A DNA stretch of 64,000 nt from positions 17,984,545-18,048,544 of the forward strand of contig NC_088790.1 of NCBI RefSeq assembly GCF_949628265.1. Reading direction: 5' to 3'. Positions 42,214 to 53,999 of the stretch are shown one piece after another (position 1 is the first letter of the stretch; each line of letters begins with the position of its first letter). This DNA comes from Cloeon dipterum (taxonomy: Eukaryota > Arthropoda > Insecta > Ephemeroptera > Baetidae). The notes under the pieces are model-generated. The model was not told the origin of the DNA and made no database searches. It saw only the letters and a program-made list of their open reading frames with translations. The translations under genes and the position numbers were made by a program.

Positions 42214-42988
42214 ATGGAGGAAGCTGATTTGATCGCCAAATTTGAGCCTGGAATAGAAAACCAAAGCGAATCCCCACGGCCTTCCACCCCTGTGCGCCCT
42301 TCGTCTCCTGCCAACGAGCAACCTTCCGACGAATCCTCCCGACGTCATGATTCTTCTGTCGAAATTCCGCACAAAAAAGATGATGATGAAGAAGAACATA
42401 AGGACGGAGCGAAAAAAGACTCGAACGAAAAAAGGACCAACACCTACATTGGATGGACATCATCCCCAAGTATATATTATTATTAATTAAATTTGAGACC
42501 ATGGTTTTATCAGTTCAAACTTTCAGACCGATCAAGCCCTTTTCCAATCAGCAAGGACACTAAGGACAGCAAGAAACGTCGTGATAGCGGCAGCTCTTCG
42601 GATGGTGAAAAAGATGGTAGAAACATGAGCAGACCCCATAGGACAATTTGTGCTCTCAAAATCAGCAATGAAACTATAGGAAGAATTTTACTAATTTTCC
42701 TCGTCGTAGTGTAAGTATGCGAATTATGCCTTCAAAATGCGTTTATCAAAATCAATAAAATTATATGCCATTCTGTTTTGAAGCTATGTTAATAATGAAA
42801 ATATTTGATAATTAGGTTGTTTTATATTTACAATTCTTTGCACTGTATACATGCAATTTATCTTAAGTATACCATATTTTCATTCCAGATTTATTGTCTT
42901 CTGTTATTCCATTCTGGCGGATTGGAGTAGCTACAAATGTGCAGTCTCAGAAAAAAAGGGAAACACCAAGAAAAGATATCCTTTATAG
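42214..42988 (+). CDS. Unrecognised single-pass membrane protein (about 179 aa)
   Basis: Three coding exons: 42214-42469, 42527-42710 and 42889-42988, all GT-AG with matching phases and ending TAG. The first 130 residues are charged and disordered (MEEADLIAKFEPG..., Pro/Ser-rich, then a KKDDDEEEHKD stretch and KDTKDSKKRRDSGSSSDGEK). One hydrophobic helix follows near residues 133-152 (ILLIFLVVVFIVFCYSILAD), then a 26-residue tail with one Cys and a basic end (KKRYPL). There is no signal peptide, so a cytosolic N-terminus (type II or tail-anchored-like) is most likely. I do not recognise the family. Plus strand, divergent from E75. Confidence 0.7.
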
Positions 42989-44194
42989 ACAGATGTCTTA
43001 AGTTCGCGATGTTCTTAATAACTTCATTGAACTGTTGGGTTTATTATATTGTGCAGCTTAAGATCCTTTTTATGCTCAGAAGTTAGAAATCTGAATGCTT
43101 TTAATGCTTACTAAATTCAAAAAGGCATTTCTTGTCCAAAGACAACTGAATGAAATCAAAGCTAATTTAAGTAAAATTCAAGATAAACCGTCTAAACATT
43201 TGGCTATCAGGAAAGCGCAAACATTATAAATTTAGTTTGATATACTGCCTATTATGTCACAAACGTACCTGTCAGTCTTGTGAATATTTTTTTCCATCCA
43301 CATTTACCATTTTTAATGTGCTGAAAGCTTTAAACTACATGTTATGGATTAGAAGACTGACATTTTATCAATATGTTACAATGATAAAAATGTCAATAAT
43401 TGTAATGGTAACTACTTGCTTTATTACAATTTTTAAGGTATAATATAAGGCCTCAACCTATGACTTCTTTGTGAGATCTTTTTACTGAACATTTGTATAG
43501 AAATATTACTCTATAATTTACTCAAATCAACTTGATTCTCTTGATGTGTTGACTACATCGTGCTTAAAACTTAAACATTTTTAACTGTGATTTTTTCACT
43601 CCAAGAACTTTTAAGAAATGTAAGCTTACCAAAGTGTCTTCATATTTTCCTTTGATCTTAAGTAACATAATGGTATTTTCCTAACTAATATAACATTTCA
43701 ATGATAGAAAATAGTGTGACTATCGTCTTAAATTAAAACATTATCAATACTGACGAATGAATAAATAAATGTAAAACATGTATTTCACTATCGTCATTGT
43801 GCTAATAAAATGGTCGGTACTATAATTATTACCTATAAAATATGTTCAAAAAACGGCGATGTTGTAATAACCAGTGAAACAGAAAAATACTCAAGATACT
43901 TTATTTACAAGAAAATATTAACCAAAGGGACATAATCTGGACTTCTCATGATATCCTATGACAATTTCTTCGATTTCGCAGTGCTCAGCATGAAAACAAG
44001 GTCATTTCATTTTTAGTTTTCACTTGTCAGCTCTTAATGATTTTAGCTGAGAAATGTTTATATTTTTAATTTCTGTATTATTTTGAATTATAAAATGATG
44101 AACAATTAATAATTAAATATACATATATGATTCTGAAACATGCCTGGCGCTAAAAAAATTTTGTGCTGCCAGTTATAAATTTCCCTCATAGATA

Positions 44195-44218
44195 TTTGAC
44201 ACTCTCAGGAGTGTCAAA
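44195..44218. repeat. Perfect 10-bp hairpin
   Basis: TTTGACACTC and GAGTGTCAAA flank a four-base loop. It lies shortly before the GC-rich poly(A) block. Confidence 0.6.
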
Positions 44219-44289
44219 GCAATGTGAGGTATTTGAGCAGTTCGGAGATCTAATACTGGCTACCCAATGTCAGAGATGGCAAAAAGTGG

Positions 44290-44614
44290 TTAGTTTAGTG
44301 ACTCGAATTGCTCAAATTGCTCGACGGGCTGGGAGGCGCACCGGCGCCGACTCGCTACTTGCTGGTTTGCACCTTTCCAGCATGCGTGATTTGGCTTCAC
44401 GGGACGAATGTCTAGCGTTTCAATGCAGTCCTCGGTGCAGAGGCAAGTGGCCCTTCGGTTGGCTGGGTCCCTGTGCGGCCTGGTGCGCCCATGTTATCCG
44501 TTCGCGGTGTTATTGGGACCCGGGTTTCAGCATTCGTGCTAGTGCAGTGCGCGCCCTTCCCGGTCCTCGGACGGACAAGGATAAAAAGAGCAAAAAAAAA
44601 AAAAAAAAAAAAAA
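44290..44614 (+). mobile_element. Candidate retroposed element with poly(A) tail
   Basis: A GC-rich block of about 300 bases in AT-rich surroundings, ending in an uninterrupted run of 23 A (44,592-44,614). This is the shape of a SINE or truncated non-LTR insertion. No pol III boxes, no clear target-site duplication and no recognisable source were found. The 5' edge is approximate. Confidence 0.3.
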
Positions 44615-45029
44615 GATATTGATAATACAGGGAGCTGGTAAGTGGTGAGGAGATTTCATCAGAATATAAGTTATTTATGGCAGGCTCACCATTTTCGCCC
44701 GACTCACACTTCTCGCTAGGATAGGGATTAACATTGAATCTTCCCATCAGAGCGATAAGTGTGAGTGAGCGGAAAGTGTGAGTCCCCCATATGTGTCCAT
44801 GTCCAATAGAGAAATGTATTTAACAATTTCCCCAATTCTAAGTTGTGTTATGTGTATATTCAATTTTTTACAATGTGGTACAATGCACCTAAAAATTGGT
44901 AAAATAAAATACAAAGAAGGTATTATTAGAACTCAAATGTTATTATGATAGGTGTTTTGGGTTTCCAGACCAATGCTATTAAATTTAAGAAACATTTCGC
45001 GCGGTTTATTTTGACAGGAAAAGTGAAAT

Positions 45030-45091
45030 AAGCGCCTCTAGCGGACACCGCTCTATTCAAAGTAGACATTTACTAAACACGAAAACGAAAA
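45030..45091 (+). other. Probable 5'UTR exon of BCAP31
   Basis: Ends at a consensus donor (CGAAAA-GTAAGT). The start is not defined. It pairs with the acceptor at 45,714, from which only 18 untranslated bases precede the ATG. Confidence 0.4.
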
Positions 45092-45732
45092 GTAAGTACT
45101 GAGTCATACTTCAACAATCTTTGATTGCTTCAGCTCAATGTTTTCGATGTTAATTGATGTGACATCGGTATTCTGACGTATTTCCTATTCCGTACAAGTC
45201 ATCGAATCGATCGACCAACCGCTAAACTAATCGTGTATGTTAGTTATGACCAGACTTAAATCGCGCTATATCACGGCACTCTGTGCAACCTAGCTCTTTG
45301 CCTGGTACAGTACACACAGCGATTTCCAACTGGACGCACTCTTATTTTAGCTTGCGGACCGAATACTTAAAAATAACTTTTGGTGTCGCCCGATTTCTTG
45401 AATTTTCTTTCCAGTTTAGGTATTCAATTTTGATCTTTATTTCTAGACGTTTTGGTTTATTGCAAATTTTGTCTTTGACTTCTAGAAAGAAGGCGTATCC
45501 TCTCCTACCTTGTGTTCAATTCCCAAAATAGATTTGCTGATATTTCTCATTTTTGTGCTATGTGGTTTAAATTTACCTGATCAAAAAGGACACGTTGGCC
45601 GTAAAATTTTCTTGCTCCAAAACTTAATAGTCATCCAAATTCGTATTAAATATATATTTTAATTTGATTAACTACATATTTTTAATGCTTATAAATATAA
45701 TTATATTTTTTTAGAACCAGAGAACATCAAAC

Positions 45733-47795
45733 ATGAGTCTTCAGTGGGCTCTGATCGCAGGCTTCCTTTACCTGGAAATTGCCGTTGTTTTACTTCTGGT
45801 CCTTCCCTTGATTTCAGCGCGAAGGTATGTATCACATTTTAAGATGAACTATTAAAACATTTTGCTAACAAATTGCAATCTGATGCAATCCTTGCAGATG
45901 GCAGTCGTTCTTCAAATCAAGGTTCCTCCAGACCCTCAGCAGCCAAGCACAACTCTACTTCCTCATCCTGCTTGCCATTCTTATTCTCTTCTTTTTGGGT
46001 ATGAGGAATTCTGCAAGTTTATTTTCTTTATAAACTGAAGCACTTTCTGCGTGCACTGCACACAATCATGAAATAACTGATTGTGAGTGAATACTTGGGA
46101 TATAACAATTAGATTATAAATAGGAATACTATTCATTTGTCTTTTGTGTCTTCAAATTTTGGAAAAAATAACGCTAGTTTTCCACATTACGGAACTCGAA
46201 AAATAAAACTGTTAATCATATGAAATTACCTTATTTACCCTGCAGATGCTATCCGTGAGATGAGGAAGTACTCAGACAAGGAACACACTGCAGACCACCA
46301 GCACCTGGACGCAGAAATGCAATCGACGATGCGCCTCTTCCGCGCCCAGCGCAACTTCTACATCTCTGGCTTTGCCCTGTTCCTCAGTCTGTAAGCACAT
46401 GCTGCAAAATTAACTCTTCATGCGAGTGTAAAACGATCCTCTTTCAGGGTAATTCGTCGCCTTGTGACTCTCATCTCAACCCAAGCCACTCTGGAAGCTT
46501 GCAGCGAGGCATCGATGAAGCAGGCGCAGTCTGCCACCCAGGCGGCCAGACAGATGATGACATCACCCAAGGAGGAACTCCAGGAGCTCAACAACGAGAT
46601 CAACGAACTCAAAAAAGGTATAGTAGGGATGTCTTATAAACATGATTAAATTCTGGTAATTTTCTTGAGAAGAAAAATAATAATATTATTTAGCCTTTGT
46701 GAGTTGGACTTAATGATTACTCCATTAAAAGCAATACTGTTACATCGACATATTTTTAGAAACAATCACAATATATATTTAACTGCGTATTTGGAGATGT
46801 TATTAAATGAAAAATATTATTTTTTTGTATTTTAGAGATGACAATATTATGTTACTTAATGTGCTTATATTTCGTTCTGGAACTTTTTTCCGAACAATTT
46901 GTGTGTTAATCTGACACACCATCTGTAAAGATGTAAATGAATTGCATATAGATGGAGCTGGATTTATATTCACCTGTTGCGAAAGCCCTTTAGCGTTCAA
47001 AGCTGCCAATAGATGACTCCAGTGGTTACTTTCGATTTTAAGGAACTACTGCTGTAATTTCTGACTTGATCCTGAATTCATCTCTTAAAATGATTTCTTA
47101 TGATTTGTTTAAAACAAAAATCTCCGTAGAAACGTCATCAAAGATTTTTTTATTGAAAATTTGTTTTGGCTGGACCAATTTTCCACAAAAATCATTTGGA
47201 AGGCTGAATGCACAGCAACAGGATTGCGTGTGAAATCGCAGTGGAAGCAACTTAAAATCGAAATTAACCACTGGCGTCATCTATTGACGGCTCTGAACAC
47301 TAAGGGCTTTCGAAAGAACTGGCGAATTTAGTTGTCTAAAAAATTATTCATTGTTGCAAAAACTTACAAAGCCACATTAAGACCAGCTAAAAGCTATGCA
47401 TTTAATGGGCTATTTATAGTGCAGGCCATAATATTTCCAGTCCTAATCATATTTAGTGCAGCTTGCTCAGCAGTGTATTTCTATAAATGTGAAGAAGTAA
47501 ACAGCTTGCATTTAATTTATTTTATGGCAGTGTTTTTAATTCAAAATTTTCCAAGATTAAGTTATAATGTTTTTCTTTTGATTCTATTTCTTATGAAAAT
47601 AAACGGTCAAGTCATTACTTGATTTAACTTATTTAATTATTCTATTCTACAGAATTGGCAAAGGAAAAGTTGGACAAGGAAGCAGTTTTGCGTCAAAGCG
47701 AAAATCTGTCGGAAGAGTATGACCGCGTGTCCAAACTGAACAGCGAATTGGAGAGGAAACTGGCTGCAAGTGAGCCGTCTAAGAAAGATGACTGA
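45733..47795 (+). CDS. BCAP31: B-cell receptor-associated protein 31 homologue (ER membrane cargo/quality-control protein)
   Basis: Five coding exons (45733-45824, 45898-45998, 46246-46390, 46448-46617, 47653-47795) give 216 aa. The N-terminus MSLQWALIAGFLYLEIAVVL and the QRNFYISGFALFLSLVIRRL segment are typical of BAP29/BAP31. Three transmembrane helices lie at about residues 7-29, 47-65 and 100-122. A cytosolic coiled coil follows (about 150-205), and the protein ends KKDD, a KKxx ER-retrieval signal. Family members guide membrane proteins out of the ER or to degradation. The protein is shorter than human BAP31 (246 aa), and no vertebrate-type caspase-8 site is seen. The last intron (1 kb) is AT-rich and contains only doubtful frames. 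Confidence 0.95.
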
Positions 47796-48074
47796 ACAAG
47801 AACCGACTGAAATTTGCAACGTTCTCCTTCAATCACGTAATCTGAGTGTTACCAAGCCCATAACATATTAATATCTGGTAACCGTTAAGCAAACTGGCCA
47901 AATTTGTCTGTGGAGTAAGCCTTGAAGAGGAATATTGTAATATTATAAGTTATTGTTTTGCCCTTACCAGTAGTTCAATTTGATTGCTGTTCTGGTTTTT
48001 TTTCCAATTTTTTCTAATTTGTTTACTGTTGTTTTCCTGGCACCTCTACGTTATGTAATCTGCTTTTTCATAAA

Positions 48075-48084
48075 AATAAATAAA
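48075..48084 (+). terminator. BCAP31 poly(A) signals
   Basis: Two overlapping AATAAA motifs about 280 bases after the BCAP31 stop codon, and about 200 bases before the next gene. Confidence 0.7.
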
Positions 48085-48209
48085 ATGGTTAATTATTTTT
48101 GAAACTCATTTACGCATCCTTAACTTTAAGTTTTGATTAATCTAATACCCTAATACCAAATTGACTGTTATTAAAAGGGGAGAGGGACTGACTTTCACTC
48201 AGTAAGTTG

Positions 48210-48223
48210 ATTGCCATGGCAAC
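48210..48223 (+). promoter_or_regulatory. RFX X-box-like element of the DRC11 promoter
   Basis: ATTGCCATGGCAAC matches the X-box GTNRCC-N2-RGYAAC at 11 of 12 defined positions. It lies about 70 bases before the DRC11 start codon, where RFX sites of ciliary genes are normally found. Confidence 0.6.
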
Positions 48224-48291
48224 TGGGACGCTTCAGACTGACAAGTTTGTATCGTAAACCTTTCAAAAGAAAGCACTTAAACGTTGGAAAT

Positions 48292-51200
48292 ATGTCTCAT
48301 CAGTAAGTTTATTTCATTTGGTTTTATATAAATGAGAAATTACTGACAAGGCATTGACAGGTACTATCAAAGGATCTGGGGAGAGGCGGTCAATGTCTTG
48401 AACACAGCTACTAGCCTAGACGCAATTTTGCAGTCAGCTAAGCCTGAAAGGGTGTTGTTGAACTCACAGTTAAGTAGCTGCATTTATTACATCCCTCGTC
48501 GTTCCAGGACAAAAAACTTAGTCACACCATTGTATCCGGTTTGTACGCCAAGTACACTTTGGTAGTAAAAAAGCTGGACGTTTGCTATGACCAAATAGTG
48601 CAACCGCAAAAACGCATCTTGGTGCGTAAGCTACTCGACGCCAGCATCGGTCGATTGATTGAGATTAAGGTAAAAAATTGCGTGTGTCCCTTGAAGGTGC
48701 TCTTCACCTTTGATATTCTTAATTCAGCACGAAATGGTCAACCTAGACCTTTCAGAGTACAGCAACATGGGCAACGCGATTACCGAGCTTCAGGTGCCGC
48801 CGATGGACGTCGAGGAAGTGGTTCCAAAGTACTACAAGGCTGAAAGAGCGAAGGAAATCGCTGCCAGGAAAGCACATTTGGATTCAATTCTGAAAAAGTT
48901 GGGAATTTTCGATGAAGCAAGTATAAAGAAATCCTGAAAATATATATACTTCAATTTATCTAATTGATTCTCAAGAATATTATTATATTGATAATAATTG
49001 CTCCCTAAAATAATTTTGTGAGCTATAGCTAAATGATTTCCATATTTTCTGATTAGTCAATATTTTTTTATAAACAAAAGAGTTTAAATTAATCGTTCTA
49101 CTGCTGCATATCAGTAAATAGGCATTTAAATAATTTTGAAATTTTGTATTATGTTTTAAAGAAACACAAAGTTCTGGTTTTAACGGAGGATGAGGCTGTG
49201 CGTTTGATCCAGACGCACGAGCGGGCAAGACAGGGCCGACTACGAGCAAAATTGATGCGCGAGTTGACGGGCATTAAGAATAAAATGAGACCACCAGTTG
49301 CTGTCAATGAGAAGATTAAAACACCTGAAGAAGCCGCCCTGGTTTTCCAAAAGGTTTGGCGTGGTCTGCAGTCCCGTAGAGCAACCAAGCAAAGGAAGAT
49401 CGCGGAAATGATTCTCATTGGAATGGTCAGTATCAGAAAGAACGAGGGTTTCAATTATCAATGTAGGAAAATAATTCAAATAGAAATCATAGTGTATTGT
49501 AAATTTTATACAATGAATTTTTTCCTAAAACACTCAGGGAAAGCTTGAGGAAAATGATTTAACATGTTTTTCAAACCCAGATGTAATACATAGAGCGTAT
49601 TGCGAATTTATGAAAAATGCAACACACAATGAGACCCCGATTCTTTTATTTTTCATTGACTCTTTCCCTAAGATAGCGGAGTGAATGTTACTTTAATTCT
49701 TAGAATGGGAAAAAACTTTGTTGAATTTATGATAAAATTTCCTTGTAATAGAAACCAGTGCTGGAATTTTGTTGTTGGTCTCTTCTCGTTTTGAATTAAT
49801 TTTTCCCGAGAAAAAATATCATTCTCATCTTCAGTTTTAATTTTTTTAATATCAATTTGAAAAAAAAAACTATTTTTTATTCGCAGGAGGAGTCACCGAC
49901 TGTGGAAGAGCGGCAACGACGACGAGCGCGCGAAGTGGAGGAATTGCGTCGGCAGTCGCAGGTGGTGTACAGAGAACGCTTTGAGAAGGCTATGGTCGAA
50001 GAGAGGCTGCGTGCCGAGCAGTTGCACACCATCAGCCTCACGAAGCGGATCACCACCGAAATACGCACTTGGTTCATGGAGTACAAGTATGCACGGGCTT
50101 ATCAACGCCTGCAAATAATCAAAGTAGGCAACCTGCTTGACTCGACTGTTCAGCAGGTTGCCTAACCGCATTCTCGATAGGGATGCGTGTTTTAAAATGA
50201 AATTTTAATTTTTACAATGTGCTGGAGCCATGAGGCTCAGTAACTGAAAATCATTGAAGAAAATATGATCATTCTAAATTAATAATATATTATTACATTC
50301 TCCTTAAATTACTTTTTTGAACAATTTTTTGCGTGCACACTTTCCCAGGTGATACTATAATGAACACTATTCATGCTTCCGGTAGTTAATTCATGCTTTT
50401 AGCTTGTAAGACCTATTATTGCTGTGACTACTCATTAATCTATAGAGTTATCTTAAAAATAAAGTAGCATTTATTTCCCGCAGGAATGGTACAGGCAAGT
50501 TTCCGGACCTGCCGACCGAGGAGATGGGTGGTTCAGTGATTTTGTTCGGCGGCGGTGATGGAATAGAGCAGGGAGTGGCTGAGAGCGAGGCCAGCAAGTC
50601 AACAGTAGCATCCAATCGCGATGGCAAGGGCAAAAAGGACAAGGGCAAGAAGTCCAAAGAGAAAGAAAGTAAGAAATCGAAGGACGCGCTTGATGATGAC
50701 CCTGGCTTCAAAATGCAGCCCTCCGCTTTCCTGCCCACGATCCTGTCGGACAACTCTGAGTTCGATGGTAGGGTTAAGGATTGCAAATGATAAGCTGTTT
50801 TGATGAGGGTTATTTCCAGAGGAGTGGAGGAGCAAGAATGAAACAGATAATCCTTTGCAGCATCACTACGCAGACATGATTGAGAAAGAAAAGCTGGAGG
50901 AAGTTGAGAGGGAAATCAGAAAAGTGATTGATGAAGCCTTGAGAGCCGAGCTGGAGCTTCTGAAAGCTGTATTATCGAATCGAAGTTGCTTTTGTGACTA
51001 GATCTCATAGACATTTTGCAGGCACTGGACCGCGACAGAGCGAAACGTGGAAAGAAAGTGAAGAAAAGTGGTAAAAAGAAGGGTCGAAAGGGCGGAAAAA
51101 AGGGCAAGAAAAAACGCGAAAAGGACCTGACGCCCGACCGAACCTTAGACTCGTTGTTTGAAGAGCTGGTCACTCAGGGCATCATCAAGTACTATCCCGA

Positions 51201-53023
51201 GACGCCACTCTCCTCTTTCTTCGGCGATCCCTCGCTCATCATGCACGAGCAAAAGGCGCAGGGCAAGGAGCCCATTCCTGCACTCGGCGACGTACGCAGG
51301 CTCATCAACGAATACTGTATTTTGCCTATGGGTATATATAAAAGATTTTTGCTTAAATACGTATGTCACAATACGATTATTTGTGAGGTCTAATAAGAAA
51401 AACAAATTCGTAACAGTTCAGTATTTTATTACTAATTGAATAAAAAATTGATGGAAAATATTTAATTTACCTATGTGTTGTTGAAACAGCTGATTCAGAC
51501 AGGTTTTAAAGTTTTAACTCGAGATGTTAAACATATTTTTATGATAATGCCAGCATATTATTGAAACTGATTGCCGGAAAAGTACTTTTACCCTTTGACA
51601 CTTTTCACTATAACAACACATTTAAGTTTTTATGAGAAAAATAGCTTGGAAAAAAATAATTTTTGTTCATCTTGACAAAAAATTATTTTCAGGCTCTAAG
51701 GAAATTCACCAGTCAGCTCCTCTGGTACGATCCGTCCTCTTGACCGGTCCAGCAGGTTGCGGAAAAGATCTATTAGTTCACGCAATCTGCTCTGAGCTAG
51801 GAGCGGTTTTATTTGACTTGACTCCCGCAAACGTAGCCGGCAAGTACCCTGGAAAAGCGGGACTTACAATGCTTGTCCATCTCATCAATAAGGTAATAAC
51901 GATTAATAATTATGAAGAATTAACAAGAAATCCAAAATATTGGTCAGGTTTCTCGTTTGGTTCAGCCATCAGTGTTGTACATGGACACAGCAGAAAAACC
52001 TTTCTTGAAAAAAGTGCCAAAGCAAGACAAAAGCGATCCGAAGCGGCTTAAGAAAGATTTGCCAAAGATCGTCAAAGGTATCAGCTCAGACGATCAGGTC
52101 ATTCTAGTTGGCTGCTCCAATAATCCTTGGGAATGTGATCAAAAGGTAATGGGTAACAAAAATTAATCAAATGCCGGAGTTTCTCTATGTGTGCATGAAC
52201 GTAACCTGAAAGTAAAGAAAGTCTAAATTTGGCATTTTCTTCCCATCTCCGATTTATATTTTTGCCGCTATTAAGCTCTTAGAGAGCTGAATGAAATATA
52301 CAATGTTATAGACCGAGAGATAGCAAAAAGTATTGAGTAAAAATAAATAATTGACTGTTTACTATATCTAAAGCCACTCCCTCCGTCGGAAATTTTGCCA
52401 AGATTTTTCAACCTATATACTTAAAATAATATTTTGGGCAAATTTTTGGTAAAATGAGGGCATGCGAAATCAGTTTTGTAAATATTAATTAATAAAATAA
52501 TAGTGTAATTTTTAGGCTCGCAGACTATTTGCATCTCTGAAAATATTACTCTTGCTATATAGGCACTCACTCAAACCTACAACAAAATCATCGTGCTGCC
52601 CAAGCCAGACTACGCTTCATTGTCGGCGATGTGGCGGTATCGTTTGATGCAGTATCCGGCCGTCAGCAGGCAGTTCAACACTGGGGTAATGGCCAAGCTC
52701 TGCGATGGCTATGCAATGGGAACGGTTGTAAAGGTCATCGACGAGGTATGTGTGCAAAATTATAGGATGAAATGCATCTAAAAAAAATCGCTTTCCACGC
52801 GCAGGTGTTGAAGTGTAAGCGGATTTTGCAGCTGAAGACGCAACCGCTTACGCACGTTGAGTTTATAAACTGTCTGGCTAAGTATGATCCGATATTCAGG
52901 GAAGAGGAAGAGTGCTACGCGCAGTGGTACGCAAAAACACCTCTAGGAAAAAAGAAGATCAGGGCACTTGAGTTGGAGGAAGAAATGAAAGCGGAGAAGG
53001 AAAAACGCAAGAAAAAGAAATAA
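48292..53023 (+). CDS. IQCA1: Dynein regulatory complex subunit 11 (IQ and AAA domain protein)
   Basis: Thirteen exons: 48292-48302, 48361-48451, 48508-48669, 48728-48920, 49172-49425, 49887-50086, 50484-50767, 50820-50968, 51022-51331, 51693-51892, 51948-52145, 52563-52745 and 52805-53023. Product 817 aa, close to the human length (822). Part of the nexin-dynein regulatory complex of motile cilia and sperm flagella. Visible are the N-terminal YYQRIW start, [28 protein letters not shown], an IQ motif near 205-229 ([13 protein letters not shown]), a Lys-rich insert (about 430-490), and an AAA module with GPAGCGKD (570-577) and VLYMDT (627-632). The C-terminus has [16 protein letters not shown]. 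The 56-base second intron has a weak GTGTTG donor and is the least certain junction. Both Walker motifs are degenerate. Confidence 0.95.
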
Positions 53024-53036
53024 AATGTTGTAGAAA

Positions 53037-53042
53037 ATAAAA
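53037..53042 (+). terminator. DRC11 poly(A) signal
   Basis: AATAAA 14 bases after the stop codon; another AATAAA overlaps the stop itself (53,019-53,024). The 3'UTR is therefore very short. Confidence 0.6.
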
Positions 53043-53369
53043 TTAAGAGGTTTTTATATAGTGGACCATCAAACAAAACCTTTATGCATGTACTGGTTTG
53101 CTGTGTTTGAAATATAAATCGTTATCAAATGCTTCATTTGAATGTGATTAGGAAAATTTATATTTTTATTCGTATCGGATCCACATTCATCCTTCAATTA
53201 TTTGCAACATTTTCTTCAGTTAGTTCAACTTTTTGGAATAGCCTGGTAATGGATTTTTTTGCATCACGGCATAATAGCGAATATTTATGCCTCAATAGTT
53301 TTAGTTAATCATACATCATGGGAAAAATAAAATAAGAAAAGTAGAAGTTAAACTGCTTGTTGCAGTTGA

Positions 53370-53375
53370 TTTATT
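53370..53375 (-). terminator. Poly(A) signal for minus-strand transcript ending here
   Basis: AATAAA on the minus strand about 140 bases after the TGA at 53,513-53,515. It supports a real minus-strand 3' end at about 53,350, converging on DRC11. Confidence 0.5.
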
Positions 53376-53512
53376 AATTAGTTAAACAACAGCATGAGGA
53401 GATCACTTAATAACAATTGTTACTGACTACACGGATCATAGACAACAGCAGGGACTTGAATTTGCTTCTTACGATGAGGTTAGTTTGTGCGCTGCACTTC
53501 CAAAGCAGAAAT

Positions 53513-53671
53513 TCAGCCTGCTTGGACCGCACGGTCGAATTCTGCTTCAAAGTCGGACTTGGTCAGCATATACTCCGGCAGCGACATTCCAAGGCGTTTG
53601 TTGTACTTTACCCGCGTCTCGGCACTGAATGCTCCTTCTTCGTCTGCAACCTGAACAGTATCAAATGCCAT
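53513..53671 (-). CDS. Small ORF of 52 aa, or alternative last exon of the secreted-protein gene
   Basis: Reading from an ATG at 53,671 gives 52 residues: MAFDTVQVADEEGAFSAETR, then VKYNKRLGMSLPEYMLTKSD and FEAEFDRAVQAG, stop TGA. Composition is clearly protein-like (charged, amphipathic, GC-richer than its surroundings). It could be an independent micro-gene. It could instead be a terminal exon: an acceptor (GATACTGTTCAG) at 53,651 starts VADEEG in phase 0, and the exon at 54,416 has a possible phase-0 donor GAG-GTGGGA ending at 54,048. I favour the terminal-exon reading slightly. No family is recognised. Confidence 0.5.
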   Translation of the reverse strand: MAFDTVQVADEEGAFSAETRVKYNKRLGMSLPEYMLTKSDFEAEFDRAVQAG

Positions 53672-53999
53672 CTATTTTTTTCCAACCAAGTACACAGTGA
53701 TTTGCCGAACATGACACAATCTGTAAAATTATTATGTGCACTCTGACGATGCCTTATAGGCGCTTTGTTTTAGTCGTATTTGCTTTATTAGGTCGTATTC
53801 CAGGCAATTTTTAGGAGCATTTCTCACTAAGTATTATCTATTAAATATGAAAATAATTCACCTTTTCCATAAATCAATAAAATAAGTATTGTCGAAAAAA
53901 ATCTGTTAATGTGCCAAACAAATCAGGACTCTTTTTAATTAATATCTGTGTGTGAGACATACAAATTTGGTGCCAGTAAACTCTAGCAAAGTTTTAGAT

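Larger units (their letters stand above)
42989..45000. other. Intergenic region with 3'UTR of membrane-protein gene and a GC-rich block
   Basis: AT-rich with no supported gene, apart from a hairpin (44,195-44,218) and a GC-rich block ending in poly(A) (about 44,290-44,614), both listed separately. One open frame (44,163-44,648) runs through that block, but its tail is only poly-lysine from the A run. Confidence 0.5.

Noticed and set aside
44163-44648. 161-codon plus-strand frame ending in poly-lysine
   Set aside because: The lysines come from the A run; the rest looks like translated GC-rich repeat DNA, not a protein.
47332-47622. 96-codon hydrophobic frame in the last BCAP31 intron
   Set aside because: Starts at TTG in AT-rich sequence; hydrophobic residues follow from T-rich codons; no receptor motif.
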